From Streptobacillus moniliformis DSM 12112 (GTDB lineage: Bacteria; Fusobacteriota; Fusobacteriia; Fusobacteriales; Leptotrichiaceae): DNA of 64,000 bases. Location: NCBI RefSeq assembly GCF_000024565.1, contig NC_013515.1, forward strand, positions 1,408,497-1,472,496. Direction: 5' to 3'. The position numbers were made by a program, and so were the translations under genes. The notes beneath the pieces were generated by a model. That model saw only the letters and a list, made by a program, of their open reading frames with translations. It was not told the origin of the DNA and searched no databases. Position 1 is the first letter of the stretch; every line of letters starts with the position of its first letter. Positions 37,327 through 50,997 of this stretch are shown piece after piece.

Positions 37327-38388
37327 TTACAATATTGATGTAAATGGTAAATCAGGTTCTATTGTGAAAGCATCTTCAAATCCTCTTGGATACATGTACT
37401 CTAAATCATCTTTATTATCAGGGAATACAAAATGCCCTCCAGGTTGCCATATGTATGGTTTAAATTTATATTTCAATCTATCTTTTCTATAATTCCATAG
37501 TAAAGTAATTTCTTTAGGATCAGCCATGAAATTAGACCATATGTCATGATGTATAGGTATTACAACTTGTGTTTTTAATCCTTCTGCAACTCTTAATACA
37601 TCAGAAGCTGTTAATTTATCTGTCATTCCTCTAGGATTTTCTCCATATCCAACAAGAGCAACATCAACTTTATTTTCATTTCCATGTTTTACAAAGAAAT
37701 TAGAATGGTGTGAATCCCCTGCATGATATATATTGCCACCTGTAGTTTTAAATAAGTAATTTACTGCCATTTCATCCATGTCAGGTGGTAATTTATCTTT
37801 TAATACAACATCATCATCTACTGTTAATAACATAGTTCTATCAAAAGATTCTAACATTTTTATCTTAGTATCTTTTATTTCTATTTCATCTCCTGGTTTA
37901 ACTGTAATCATTCTTTCTTCAGGAACTCCCCATTTTCTCCAAATATCTGTACAGCTCTTTGGACCTATAAATTTAGTATCAGGGCAATTTTGTAAAACTG
38001 CTGCTGCAACATTTATATCTATATGATCACTATGTGAATGTGTTGAAATTAAAGCATCTAATTCTCTTATAGCAAATGGATCTATAACACAAGGTGTAGT
38101 TCTTAAATTTGGTTGTAATGCTACGCATCCTACAGCTCTTTGGTGTTGATGTTTAGCCTTCATCAATTTATTAGATTTTGTTTTTTTACCTGTTGAAACC
38201 CATAAATCTACACAAAGATTAGCTCCTCCTTCACTTTTAATCCAAATTCCCATATTTCCTAACCACCACATTGAAACTGTTCCAGGTTTTACCTCAGTTT
38301 CAGCAATCTCTTCATTTATCCAAGTTCCCCATTCTGGGAATGTTTGTAAAATCCAAGATTCTCTTGTAATTTCATTAACTTTTGCCAT
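37327..38388 (-). CDS. ulaG: L-ascorbate-6-phosphate lactonase
   Basis: A 353-residue metallo-beta-lactamase-fold lactonase that opens L-ascorbate 6-phosphate to 3-keto-L-gulonate 6-phosphate. Metal ligands are in [15 protein letters not shown], and further motifs are [12 protein letters not shown] and [12 protein letters not shown]. It is the first gene of the operon. The next enzyme of the pathway, UlaD decarboxylase, is missing from the cluster. Confidence 0.95.
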   Translation of the reverse strand: MAKVNEITRESWILQTFPEWGTWINEEIAETEVKPGTVSMWWLGNMGIWIKSEGGANLCVDLWVSTGKKTKSNKLMKAKHQHQRAVGCVALQPNLRTTPCVIDPFAIRELDALISTHSHSDHIDINVAAAVLQNCPDTKFIGPKSCTDIWRKWGVPEERMITVKPGDEIEIKDTKIKMLESFDRTMLLTVDDDVVLKDKLPPDMDEMAVNYLFKTTGGNIYHAGDSHHSNFFVKHGNENKVDVALVGYGENPRGMTDKLTASDVLRVAEGLKTQVVIPIHHDIWSNFMADPKEITLLWNYRKDRLKYKFKPYIWQPGGHFVFPDNKDDLEYMYPRGFEDAFTIEPDLPFTSIL

Positions 38389-38439
38389 TATATCCTCCTA
38401 AATAAAAAAAATAAAGTGTTAATAATTTGTTAACAATAT

Positions 38440-38467
38440 ATTTTACCTCAAGAAATTAAATAGTCAA
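38440..38467 (-). promoter_or_regulatory. predicted promoter of the ula operon, similar to the cstA promoters
   Basis: TTGACT (38467-38462), 16 bases, TAAAAT (38445-38440). The stretch from TTGAG through TAAAATATATTGTTA is nearly the same as at both cstA promoters, although the genes are unrelated. Confidence 0.6.
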
Positions 38468-38523
38468 TAGTCTAATAAAAATTTTTTTATAATTCTAAAA
38501 AATAATAGATAAATTCATATTAA

Positions 38524-38560
38524 AAGGATTGATCTCTATTTTTCAAAGAAATCAATCCTT
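38524..38560 (-). terminator. terminator of the first cstA gene
   Basis: AAGGATTGATTTCT pairs with AGAGATCAATCCTT, followed by TTTAATAT on the minus strand; the T run is short. Confidence 0.5.
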
Positions 38561-38611
38561 ATCAATAGTTTAAACTAATTGTGTACAATTAATTTAATAT
38601 ATATATTTTTT

Positions 38612-40030
38612 TTATTCTGCATTCTTCTTTTTATTAGTTAAAAAGAATCCTAAAGTACATAGTCCTGAGAAAATTATTCCTATGATTATAGCTATATTTT
38701 CAACTAACCTTGTATCTATACCATTAAAGAATCTAACAAACCCTTCTGGTGCTGCAATTATATATGAAGTTACAACAACAGTCATAAACATAGCTGGAAC
38801 TAACGCTACCCAGTAATTCCTATTTCTATTTGCTAAGTATTTAACTGCTGCCCAAAGACTTATTGTTGCAAGAGTTTGATTTGACCAACTGAAATATCTC
38901 CATACAACTGAAAATTCAATGAAACAAAGTAAAATTCCTAAAATGAAAAGTGGTGTTACAACTATAAATCTATTAACTATTGGTCCTTGTTTAAGATTAA
39001 ATGCATCTGCTATTGTAAGTCTTGCACTTCTAAATGCTGTATCTCCAGAAGTTATAGGGCAAACAACAATACCTAATAGAGCTAAAACTCCTCCTATTTT
39101 ACCTAAAATACCTATTGATATCTTATTAACTACTACCGCAGGAGCTCCAGCATGTGTTAATCCTTCAATTCCTCCAAAGAAAGACATTGCAGCTGCTGCC
39201 CAAATAAGAGCTATCATACCTTCAACTATCATTGCACCGTAAAATACTCTTCTACCCTCTTTTTCTGATCTTATACATCTTGCCATCATAGGTGATTGAG
39301 TTCCATGAAATCCACTAATTGCTCCACAAGCTATAGAAATAAATAAATACGGGAAAATTGATCTTCCTGCTGGATGCATATTTACAAATGCTATTTCAGG
39401 AATTTTGAACCCTTTTAAAAGTAATCCTCCAGCTATTCCTACTGCCATTAAAAGAAGTGAAAGTCCAAATACTGGATAAATTTTTCCTATAACTTTATCA
39501 ACAGGCAAAATAGTAGCAAATAAATAATAAGTTATTATTACTCCTAACCATATTTCATATCTTATTCCTGTAATATCAGTTAAAATTTGTGCTGGACTCA
39601 TTATGAATATAACACCAACAAGTAATAATAAAACTATAGAGAATATTCTCATTAATTGTTTAGCTGTTAACCCTAAATTTTTACCAACTATTTCAGAAAC
39701 AGAAGCCCCATCTTGTCTAACAGACATCATTCCTACTAAATAATCATGAACTGCACCAGCAAAAATACATCCAAACACTATCCAAATAAAAGCTATTGGT
39801 CCCCATAAAGCTCCTGCAATTGCTCCAAATATAGGTCCAGTTCCTATTATATTAAGAGATTGTATTAAAAAAGCTCTAGTCCAACCAATTTCAACATAAT
39901 CAACACCATCACTCATTCTTTTAGATGGAGTTAACTTGTTCTCATCTGAGCCGAAAATTTTATCAACAATTTTACCATAAATAGTATATCCAAGTATAAG
40001 TGCTATAATTGAAAATATGAAACTATACAT
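38612..40030 (-). CDS. cstA: CstA-family carbon starvation protein (pyruvate/peptide transporter), copy 1
   Basis: The 472-residue protein has about twelve membrane segments and the CstA signature (VEIGWTRAFLIQSLNIIGTG near 50-70, GAVHDYLVGMMSVRQDGASV). CstA/BtsT proteins import pyruvate or peptides during carbon limitation. Its neighbour at 40514-41932 is of equal length and very similar, so the pair arose by tandem duplication that included the upstream promoter and small-RNA region. AAGGAG precedes the ATG. Confidence 0.92.
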   Translation of the reverse strand: MYSFIFSIIALILGYTIYGKIVDKIFGSDENKLTPSKRMSDGVDYVEIGWTRAFLIQSLNIIGTGPIFGAIAGALWGPIAFIWIVFGCIFAGAVHDYLVGMMSVRQDGASVSEIVGKNLGLTAKQLMRIFSIVLLLLVGVIFIMSPAQILTDITGIRYEIWLGVIITYYLFATILPVDKVIGKIYPVFGLSLLLMAVGIAGGLLLKGFKIPEIAFVNMHPAGRSIFPYLFISIACGAISGFHGTQSPMMARCIRSEKEGRRVFYGAMIVEGMIALIWAAAAMSFFGGIEGLTHAGAPAVVVNKISIGILGKIGGVLALLGIVVCPITSGDTAFRSARLTIADAFNLKQGPIVNRFIVVTPLFILGILLCFIEFSVVWRYFSWSNQTLATISLWAAVKYLANRNRNYWVALVPAMFMTVVVTSYIIAAPEGFVRFFNGIDTRLVENIAIIIGIIFSGLCTLGFFLTNKKKNAE

Positions 40031-40090
40031 AATTTTATCTCCTTTAAAGTTTTTATTGGTTATAAAATACTAATCATTTTATAACAATAT

Positions 40091-40118
40091 ATTTTATCTC
40101 AAAAAGTTTAAAAGTCAA
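40091..40118 (-). promoter_or_regulatory. predicted promoter of cstA copy 1
   Basis: TTGACT (40118-40113), 16 bases, TAAAAT (40096-40091), followed by ATATTGTTATAAAAT. Confidence 0.6.
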
Positions 40119-40178
40119 TAAGTCATTTTCAATTTTAAAAAGTGAAAGAATTAACAATATATGGTGTTTCTAAGCTAG

Positions 40179-40325
40179 TTGACAAAAGTAAAAAAATGGT
40201 ATTTTATTAGTGAAAATCTAAGAATTTATACTATATAATCTATATGAAATTAATTACAAATTTAAGTAAATTTATAAAATTATCAGACATAGATCCTCTT
40301 ACAATGTAGATGATTTTTATATAGT
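40179..40325 (+). ncRNA. diverged copy of the candidate small RNA
   Basis: This region aligns with 42088-42231: TTGACA at 40179, CAAATTTAAG, then TATCAGACATAGA and CTTACAATGTAG. The -10 box is weak and the terminal stem has lost several pairs, so this duplicate may be decaying. One outer pair of the inner hairpin changed on both sides (G-C to A-T), weak support for a conserved RNA stem. Confidence 0.3.
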
Positions 40326-40436
40326 GTTATTACATTAATATTTATATTGATCTTTAAAAAAAATGAATTTATTAATATGAGATGATGTTTTCTTTTATTC
40401 AGTTAATAGTTTTATTTTGTAAATCTGTTTCATTAA

Positions 40437-40477
40437 AAATAGCCTCCTATGATTTATTTTATCATAGAAGACTATTT
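40437..40477 (-). terminator. terminator of cstA copy 2
   Basis: AAATAG(T)CTTCTATGAT and ATCATAGGAGGCTATTT form a long stem followed by TTTAATG on the minus strand, just past the gene ending at 40514. Confidence 0.65.
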
Positions 40478-40513
40478 CTTTTTAATTTATATATTTTTTA
40501 TCATACTATTTTT

Positions 40514-41932
40514 TTATTCTACATTCTTATTTTTATTAGTTAAAAAGAATCCTAAAGTACATAATCCTGAGAAAATTATTCCTATAATTATAGCTATATT
40601 TTCAACTAAGTTTATATCTATTCCATTAAAGAATCTCACAAACCCTTCTGGTGCTGCAATTATGTATGAAGTTACAACGACTGTCATGAACATAGCTGGA
40701 ACTAAAGCCACCCAGTAGTTCTTATTTCTATTTGCTAAGTATTTAACTGCTGCCCAAAGAGTTATAGTTGCAAGAGTTTGGTTTGACCAGCTGAAATATC
40801 TCCATACAACTGAAAATTCTATGAAACAAAGTGAAATCCCTAAAATGAAAAGTGGTATTACAATTATAAATCTATTAATTATTGGTCCTTGTTTAAGATT
40901 AAATGAATCTGCTATTGTAAGTCTTGCACTTCTAAATGCTGTATCCCCAGAAGTTATAGGGCAAACAACAACTCCTAGTAGAGCTAATGCTCCTCCTATT
41001 TTACCTAAAATACCTATCGATATCTTATTAACTACTACTCCAGGTGCTCCAGCTAGTGCTAATCCCTCAATTCCTCCAAAGAAAGACATTGCAGCTGCTG
41101 CCCAAATAAGAGCTATTATACCTTCTGCTATCATTGCACCATAAAATACTCTTCTTCCTTCTTTTTCCGATCTTATACATCTTGCCATCATAGGTGATTG
41201 TGTAGCATGGAATCCACTAATTGCTCCACAAGCTATAGAAATACATAAGTAAGGGAAAATTGATTTTCCTGCTGGATGCATGTTTACAAATGCTATTTCA
41301 GGAATTGTGAATCCTTTTAAAAGTATTCCTCCACCTATTCCTATTGCCATTAAAAGAAGTGAAAGTCCAAATACTGGATAAATTTTTCCTATAACTTTAT
41401 CAACAGGTAAAATAGTTGCAAATAAATAATAAACTATTATTAGTCCTAACCATACTTCATATCTTATTCCTGTAATATCAGTCAAGATTTGTGCTGGACT
41501 CATTATGAATATAACACCAACAAGTAGTAGTAAAACAACAGAGAATATTCTCATTACTTGTTTAGCAGTTAACCCTAAATTTTTACCAACTATTTCAGAA
41601 ACAGAAGCCCCATCTTGTCTAACAGACATCATTCCTATTAAATAATCATGAACTGCACCAGCAAAAATACATCCAAATACTATCCAAATAAAAGCTGCTG
41701 GTCCCCATAAAGCCCCTGCAATTGCTCCAAATATAGGTCCTGTCCCTGCTATATTAAGAAATTGTATCAAAAAAGCTCTTGCCCAACCTATTTCAACATA
41801 ATCAACACCATCACTCATTCTTTTAGCTGGTGTTAACCTGTTCTCATCTGAACCGAAAATTTTGTCAACAAATTTACCATAAATAGCATATCCAAGTACA
41901 AGTGCCATAATTGAAAATATAAAGCTATACAT
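40514..41932 (-). CDS. cstA: CstA-family carbon starvation protein, copy 2
   Basis: The ATG at 41932, with AAAGGGG about eight bases upstream, gives 472 residues, the same as copy 1; an upstream ATG at 41965 has no ribosome site. It keeps the same motifs (VEIGWARAFLIQFLNIAGTG, GAVHDYLIGMMSVRQDG). Differences between copies are scattered and conservative, so both probably work. Transport of pyruvate or peptides is inferred from family. Confidence 0.92.
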   Translation of the reverse strand: MYSFIFSIMALVLGYAIYGKFVDKIFGSDENRLTPAKRMSDGVDYVEIGWARAFLIQFLNIAGTGPIFGAIAGALWGPAAFIWIVFGCIFAGAVHDYLIGMMSVRQDGASVSEIVGKNLGLTAKQVMRIFSVVLLLLVGVIFIMSPAQILTDITGIRYEVWLGLIIVYYLFATILPVDKVIGKIYPVFGLSLLLMAIGIGGGILLKGFTIPEIAFVNMHPAGKSIFPYLCISIACGAISGFHATQSPMMARCIRSEKEGRRVFYGAMIAEGIIALIWAAAAMSFFGGIEGLALAGAPGVVVNKISIGILGKIGGALALLGVVVCPITSGDTAFRSARLTIADSFNLKQGPIINRFIIVIPLFILGISLCFIEFSVVWRYFSWSNQTLATITLWAAVKYLANRNKNYWVALVPAMFMTVVVTSYIIAAPEGFVRFFNGIDINLVENIAIIIGIIFSGLCTLGFFLTNKNKNVE

Positions 41933-41992
41933 AATTTCATCCCCTTTAGAGTTTTTATTGGTCATAAAATGTTGATAATTTTATAACAATAT

Positions 41993-42020
41993 ATTTTACC
42001 TCAAAAAGTTTAATAGTCAA
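41993..42020 (-). promoter_or_regulatory. predicted promoter of cstA copy 2
   Basis: TTGACT (42020-42015), 16 bases, TAAAAT (41998-41993), then ATATTGTTATAAAAT as in copy 1. Confidence 0.6.
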
Positions 42021-42087
42021 TAAGTTATTTTTAATTTTAATAAAAAAATTAATAATATAAATCTATTTTCATAATATTTTAAACTAG

Positions 42088-42115
42088 TTGACAAAAATAA
42101 GAAAAAGGGTATCAT
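42088..42115 (+). promoter_or_regulatory. predicted promoter of the candidate small RNA
   Basis: TTGACA (42088-42093), 16 bases, TATCAT (42110-42115) on the plus strand, divergent from cstA copy 2. Confidence 0.5.
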
Positions 42116-42121
42116 ATTATT

Positions 42122-42231
42122 GCAGATAGAGAAATCTATACTGTCTAATTTCTATGAAACTGAATGCAAATTTAAGCGACTTTATAAAGTCATCAGACAT
42201 AGAGCCACTTACAATGTAGGTGGTATTTTTT
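42122..42231 (+). ncRNA. candidate structured small RNA, about 110 nt
   Basis: No reading frame is present. From the 5' end three elements fold: CAG-ATAGA closing a GAAA loop with TCTAT-A-CTG; a paired region TCTATG...CTGA with TCAG-A-CATAGA that encloses the hairpin GACTTTATAAAGTC; and a terminator-like stem CCACTTACA/TGTAGGTGG followed by TATTTTTT. A plus-strand promoter stands upstream and the second, diverged copy lies at the same place beside the other cstA gene. It is not recognised as a known family. It may regulate cstA or act in trans. Confidence 0.45.
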
Positions 42232-42311
42232 GTATATAAAAATATTATTAACTCAAAGAAAATGGAAAAATTAAAATTAATAAGTCTTTCATAAGATTAT
42301 AAAAAAATAAA

Positions 42312-42330
42312 AAAGGGCAACAAGCCCTTT
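42312..42330 (-). terminator. terminator of the rRNA operon
   Basis: AAAGGGC and GCCCTTT around TTGTT, followed by a T-rich run on the minus strand. Confidence 0.8.
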
Positions 42331-42357
42331 ATGTATATAACTTAAATAACAATCAAT

Positions 42358-42434
42358 TGGCGACCTTGGAAGGATTTGAACCTTCGACCCTCTGATTAAC
42401 AGTCAGATGCTCTAACCAACTGAGCTACAAAGTC
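42358..42434 (-). tRNA. tRNA-Asn (GTT)
   Basis: The minus strand folds as a 77-nt cloverleaf with an acceptor stem GACTTTG/CAAGGTC, D stem GCTC/GAGC, anticodon loop CTGTTAA (anticodon GTT), a T arm with GGTTCAAATCC and an encoded CCA end. It is the last gene of the rRNA operon, seven bases after 5S. Confidence 0.96.
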
Positions 42435-42441
42435 AAAAAGA

Positions 42442-42551
42442 GTTTGGCAACTACCTATTTTCCCTATTACTAAGTATCTTCAGCGTACACAGACTTAACT
42501 ACTAGGTTCGAAAAGTAACTAGGTGTATCCCTGTGGCTAACATCACCAAAC
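42442..42551 (-). rRNA. rrf: 5S ribosomal RNA
   Basis: GTTTGG and CCAAAC close the outer helix; the internal CGAACC and the overall length of about 110 bases fit 5S RNA. It lies about 50 bases after the 3' end of 23S. End positions are within a few bases. Confidence 0.93.
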
Positions 42552-42603
42552 AAAAAGCAAGAAATATAAGACAATCAAAAATGAATAGTAAAGTAAAGAA
42601 TAA

Positions 42604-45510
<2,907 letters not shown>

Positions 45511-45735
45511 TATCATCTCTTTTTTATATCATCTCTATATATTTTCTCTTACAGTTTAACTACTCTATCTTTTCTTTCGTCTCTGTTTAAAGTTGTAATT
45601 CTTTACTCTCTACTATTCATTTCTCATTGTCCTATACTCTTAAATAAAAGAACTCCTTAAAGATTAAAGGAATAAATAAAGCAAACAAAAGAGTAAAAGT
45701 AAGTATAAGTGTGTTTATGTATATATATTCTCCTT
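45511..45735 (-). other. 16S-23S internal spacer without tRNA
   Basis: The 225-base spacer has no tRNA gene. It holds the arms of two processing stems: GGAATAAATAAAGCAAACAA (45669-45688) is the exact complement of a stretch above 16S near 47354, and 45599-45641 pairs with the region below 23S. Confidence 0.7.
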
Positions 45736-47258
<1,523 letters not shown>

Positions 47259-47411
47259 TTTATTTTAAATATTTCTTGTTCTTCACCTTTTGTCTCTTAT
47301 TCTTAACTTACTAAAGCTATTTTACTCTAAATAAAATTGACTTGTCTTTACTTGTTTGCTTTATTTATTCCTTCTCTTTCCATTGTCCTTTGTTCTTAAT
47401 CGAACTCAATC

Positions 47412-47440
47412 ATATTATCATATCATTTATTCTTTGTCAA
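47412..47440 (-). promoter_or_regulatory. predicted rRNA operon promoter
   Basis: TTGACA (47440-47435), 17 bases, TAATAT (47417-47412), about 155 bases above the 5' end of 16S. Confidence 0.6.
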
Positions 47441-47510
47441 CATATTTTTTTTACTTTTTTTGTTTTCCCCTCAAAATCATTTCATGAAAAGGTTGCTTTT
47501 ACTATGTTTT

Positions 47511-48470
47511 CTACTTAGCTAAACTTCTTAAAATTTCTAATTTACCTTCTATATTAATTTTTACATTAGCTGGAATAAGTAAAGTTTCTCCTTTTTTTAC
47601 ATCTATAGTTTCCACATCACTTATTATTTTTCCATCACCTTCAAGTATAGAATAAATCATCATATCCTTATCTATATCTTCAAAGCTATTTTCTATTTTT
47701 ATCTTATCAATAGAGTAATATGGTGTATTTGAAATATTTTTTCTAAATTCTCCATCTTTAAAATTAGTATTAAGCACTTTAGGTTTTAATGAGAAATCTA
47801 TAACCTCTGCTGCATCTTCTAAATGTAATTCTCTTAACCTCCCATTCTCTAATCTATCAAAATCATATATTCTATATGTAATATCCGAATTTTCTTGTAT
47901 TTCTGCAAATATTACAGAACCTTCAAGACTAGCATGAACTGTCCCAGGTGTTACATCTATCATATCACCTGTTTTGACAGATATTTCTTCAAACATATCA
48001 GTAAAATCATTTTTTCTTGTTTTTTCTAAAAAGCTTTCTTTATCATATCCTGGTTTCATACCCATAATTAATTTAGCATCATCACTTGCATACATAATAT
48101 ACCAAGATTCATATTTACCAAGTTCATTATGTTTTTTTAATGCAACTTCATCACTTGGATGAACTTGTATAGATAATCTATCATTTACATCTAAATATTT
48201 TATCAATAAAGGAAATCTATCTGGATGATTTTCATATATTTTTTCTCCAACTAATTTCCCTTTATATTCCTCAAACAATTCTTGCAAGCTCTTTCCTTTA
48301 AGATAACCATTAGCCACTATGCTCATACCATTAAAATGAGATGAAACTTCCCATGATTCTCCATAATTTCTATCATCTGGTAATTTTATACCCAATTCTT
48401 TTTCTAAATTTTTTCCTCCCCAAACTTTAGGTATTAATACTTTTTCAAATTTCAATGGATATAGTCTCAT
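47511..48470 (-). CDS. manA: mannose-6-phosphate isomerase, class I
   Basis: Interconverts mannose 6-phosphate and fructose 6-phosphate with a zinc ion. The 319-residue protein has a cupin fold with KYLDVNDRLSIQVHPSDEVA (near residues 91-110) and GDMIDVTPGTVHASL carrying metal ligands. It would process the product of the mannose PTS at 13-16 kb. It stands alone, just upstream of the rRNA operon in coordinates but reading the same way. Confidence 0.93.
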   Translation of the reverse strand: MRLYPLKFEKVLIPKVWGGKNLEKELGIKLPDDRNYGESWEVSSHFNGMSIVANGYLKGKSLQELFEEYKGKLVGEKIYENHPDRFPLLIKYLDVNDRLSIQVHPSDEVALKKHNELGKYESWYIMYASDDAKLIMGMKPGYDKESFLEKTRKNDFTDMFEEISVKTGDMIDVTPGTVHASLEGSVIFAEIQENSDITYRIYDFDRLENGRLRELHLEDAAEVIDFSLKPKVLNTNFKDGEFRKNISNTPYYSIDKIKIENSFEDIDKDMMIYSILEGDGKIISDVETIDVKKGETLLIPANVKINIEGKLEILRSLAK

Positions 48471-48550
48471 ATTCTACCTCTTTTCTTCAACATTTTTACA
48501 TTTAATTTTTATACTTAAATTTTATCAAATTTAAAAGAAATAGTCCATAT

Positions 48551-48847
48551 TTAAACTTCTATTTCTACAATATCTTCTATATTTATCTTTTCTTTAATTA
48601 TAACTATAAATCCTGTTTCTAAATCTATATTTGAAACCTTACCAAGTGTTTCTATATATCCCTTCTCTTTATACCATTTAATTTTTAAAACATCACCTTT
48701 TTTAATATTATTAATTTTACAGTTAAGTTCATCATATTTTTCCTCTGATAATTCCATTCTTTCCTGAGGGATTATTTCTTTTTCATGTATTAATTCATAA
48801 AATCCTTTAAGCGGTGAATAAGGCATAAATTGTTTTGCTCTATCCAT
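48551..48847 (-). CDS. YolD-like protein
   Basis: The 98-residue protein begins DRAKQFMPYSPLKGFYELI, the YolD signature, and ends in a small beta-rich domain. YolD-type genes are usually paired with Y-family polymerases in Firmicutes. It overlaps the polymerase gene by eight bases. Its role in polymerase control is inferred. Confidence 0.85.
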   Translation of the reverse strand: MDRAKQFMPYSPLKGFYELIHEKEIIPQERMELSEEKYDELNCKINNIKKGDVLKIKWYKEKGYIETLGKVSNIDLETGFIVIIKEKINIEDIVEIEV

Positions 48848-50105
48848 TATGACCTCCTATTAGTTTATTTCTAGCCTTAGCCGTTGATTTTTCATTTATA
48901 CTTCTTCCTTTGAGAATTGCATTTTTCCCAAATTTTTCTTTAATTTCTAATATTGCTTTTTGAGCTTTTTCATTTTTTTCATCTAAATGAGTTTCATCAA
49001 AAATCTCTTTTTGTATCCAAGCATCTTCTAATACATTATTAAGAGATAAAGTTATCTGCTTAATTTTTAAACTTTTATCAACTTTTTCATTAAAAAACTC
49101 AGTATAAATTTTAGATAACTTTCTAAATGAATTAGTTCTTATCCCAATCTTTTTACTTCCACTAACTCTTTTTTTATCTATACCGCTATATCTTACTCCT
49201 AAATAGATATTATCTATAGTATAGTTAAAGGCAACAAGTTCTAAAACTAAATTATCAAGCATTTCAAGCATAATCATTTTAGCATCTTCAAAGTTATAGT
49301 CATCAAATAATATCTGTGAATTTGAAATTGATTTAGTCTTTGATTTATATGCTTTTATTTCTGCTATAGTACAAGGTTCAATTCCATGTGAATGTTCTAT
49401 TAAAAACAGAGCATTTTCTCCAAATTCATTATAAAGAATTTCTTCATCCATTAAAGAGAGTGAATACAGGTCATAAACACCATATTTTTCTAATCTTTTA
49501 GCTATCCCCTTTCCTATATTCCATATATCTGTAATAGGTCTATGCTTCCATATATATTTTTTAAATCTATTTAAATCCAACATTCCTATTTCATCTTTTA
49601 CCTTTTTAGCAACCACATCTAATGCTACTTTAGCTAAAAAAAGATTAGTTCCTATTCCTGCACTAGATGGTATCTTCATTTCTTCAAAAATAGCATTTTT
49701 TATCATTATTACTATATCTTTAGCCCTCATGTTATATAGTTTTAAATAAGGAGTGAGTTCTATAAAACATTCATCTATAGAATATATGTATATATCTTCT
49801 GGAGCTATATATCTTAAATATATTGCATATATTTCAGCGGAATATTTCATATATAGTTTCATTCTAGGCATAGCTTTTATATATTCTATATCTTCAGGTA
49901 TTTGAAAAATTCTACATCTATTTTTAACTCCCTGTTTTTTCATATACGGAGTTATTGCAAGGGTTACAGCTCCATTACCTCTAGTTTCATCTGCCACAAC
50001 AAGATTAGTTGTAAAAGGATCTAAATTTCTTTCTGCACATTCAACAGAAGCATAAAAACTTTTAAAATCTATACATGCATACACTTTTTCTTCCTTTACA
50101 TCCAT
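48840..50105 (-). CDS. Y-family DNA polymerase (UmuC/UvrX type)
   Basis: The 421-residue lesion-bypass polymerase shows the catalytic Asp in YACIDFKSFYASVECAERN (residues 8-26), the second acidic site in YIYSIDECFIELTPYL, a helix-hairpin-helix region (IWNIGKGIAKRLEKYGVYDLYSL is split there) and a little-finger domain. It resembles the UvrX/YqjW group carried by Firmicutes and mobile elements. No LexA box was recognised upstream. Confidence 0.92.
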   Translation of the reverse strand: MDVKEEKVYACIDFKSFYASVECAERNLDPFTTNLVVADETRGNGAVTLAITPYMKKQGVKNRCRIFQIPEDIEYIKAMPRMKLYMKYSAEIYAIYLRYIAPEDIYIYSIDECFIELTPYLKLYNMRAKDIVIMIKNAIFEEMKIPSSAGIGTNLFLAKVALDVVAKKVKDEIGMLDLNRFKKYIWKHRPITDIWNIGKGIAKRLEKYGVYDLYSLSLMDEEILYNEFGENALFLIEHSHGIEPCTIAEIKAYKSKTKSISNSQILFDDYNFEDAKMIMLEMLDNLVLELVAFNYTIDNIYLGVRYSGIDKKRVSGSKKIGIRTNSFRKLSKIYTEFFNEKVDKSLKIKQITLSLNNVLEDAWIQKEIFDETHLDEKNEKAQKAILEIKEKFGKNAILKGRSINEKSTAKARNKLIGGHNG

Positions 50106-50244
50106 AATATTTACACACTCCTCTTGTAATATTTTTATATCAAACGCTAAATATTTTACTTTTTATGTTATAATTATATTACTAAAACAATCAAAAAACA
50201 AGTCATTTTTTAACTAATCTATTCATATTTAATAATTTTTAATG

Positions 50245-50250
50245 TATAAT
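50245..50250 (+). promoter_or_regulatory. -10 box of the GntR gene
   Basis: TATAAT eight bases above an ATG at 50258; transcription would start about there, so the downstream ATG at 50273 is the true start. No clear -35 box. Confidence 0.4.
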
Positions 50251-50272
50251 ATACATAATGGAGGTGAAAATC

Positions 50273-50995
50273 ATGAAGGAAAACGAACATTTCTATTATT
50301 CTATATATGAAGAATTTAAGGAAAATATTTTAAATGGTAAATTTATGCCTGGAGATAGACTTGAATCTGAAAGAAGCTTATCTCAAAGATATGGCGTTAG
50401 CAGAAATACTATACGTTCAACTCTAAATTTACTTGAAAAGGATGGATATATTTTTAAAGTTCAAGGTAAGGGAAACTTTATTGCTAGCCAAAAAATGAAT
50501 CAAAATCTTAATACTTTCTATAGTTTTTATGAAAATATTAAATCAGCAGGTAAAGAACCTAAATCAGAAATAGTTTTTCATAAAATTATGAAAGCTAATT
50601 TCAAACTTTCAGAAATTTTTAGAATACCTCTAAATTCAAAAATAATATATTTTGAAAGATTGCGTTTCATGGATAATGATCCAATAATATTTGAAAAAAC
50701 TTATCTACCAATGTATAGATTTAATGGTTTTAATCCTCTTGAATTAAATAATAAATCTATGTATAATATCTTTGAAAATGAATATGGAATTATTTTTTCT
50801 AAGGCAATAGAAACTTTAAAACCTATACTTATTTCTGATAAAAAAGAGAAAAATTTACTTAATTTAAAGAAAACTAGTTTAGGAATGAATATAATTAGAA
50901 CTACATATGAAAAAGAAAAAATAATTGAATATACCGTATCAAATATCAAAAATGATGTTTTTGAATATAGAATAACATTAAATAAAGGATGGTAA
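50273..50995 (+). CDS. GntR-family regulator with UTRA domain
   Basis: About 240 residues: an N-terminal winged helix (FMPGDRLESERSLSQRYGVSRNTIRST spans residues 22-48) and a C-terminal UTRA effector domain (FERLRFMDNDPIIFEKTYLP). The start at 50273 has GGAGGTGA eight bases upstream. Its stop overlaps the start of the threonine deaminase gene, so it probably controls that gene; the effector is unknown. Confidence 0.88.
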   Translation: MKENEHFYYSIYEEFKENILNGKFMPGDRLESERSLSQRYGVSRNTIRSTLNLLEKDGYIFKVQGKGNFIASQKMNQNLNTFYSFYENIKSAGKEPKSEIVFHKIMKANFKLSEIFRIPLNSKIIYFERLRFMDNDPIIFEKTYLPMYRFNGFNPLELNNKSMYNIFENEYGIIFSKAIETLKPILISDKKEKNLLNLKKTSLGMNIIRTTYEKEKIIEYTVSNIKNDVFEYRITLNKGW

Positions 50996-50997
50996 AA

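Noticed and set aside
42122-42231. Hammerhead ribozyme on the minus strand of the candidate RNA, because CTGATGA occurs
   Set aside because: The needed GAAA and cleavage-site elements are not placed correctly, and the T run and promoter support the plus strand.
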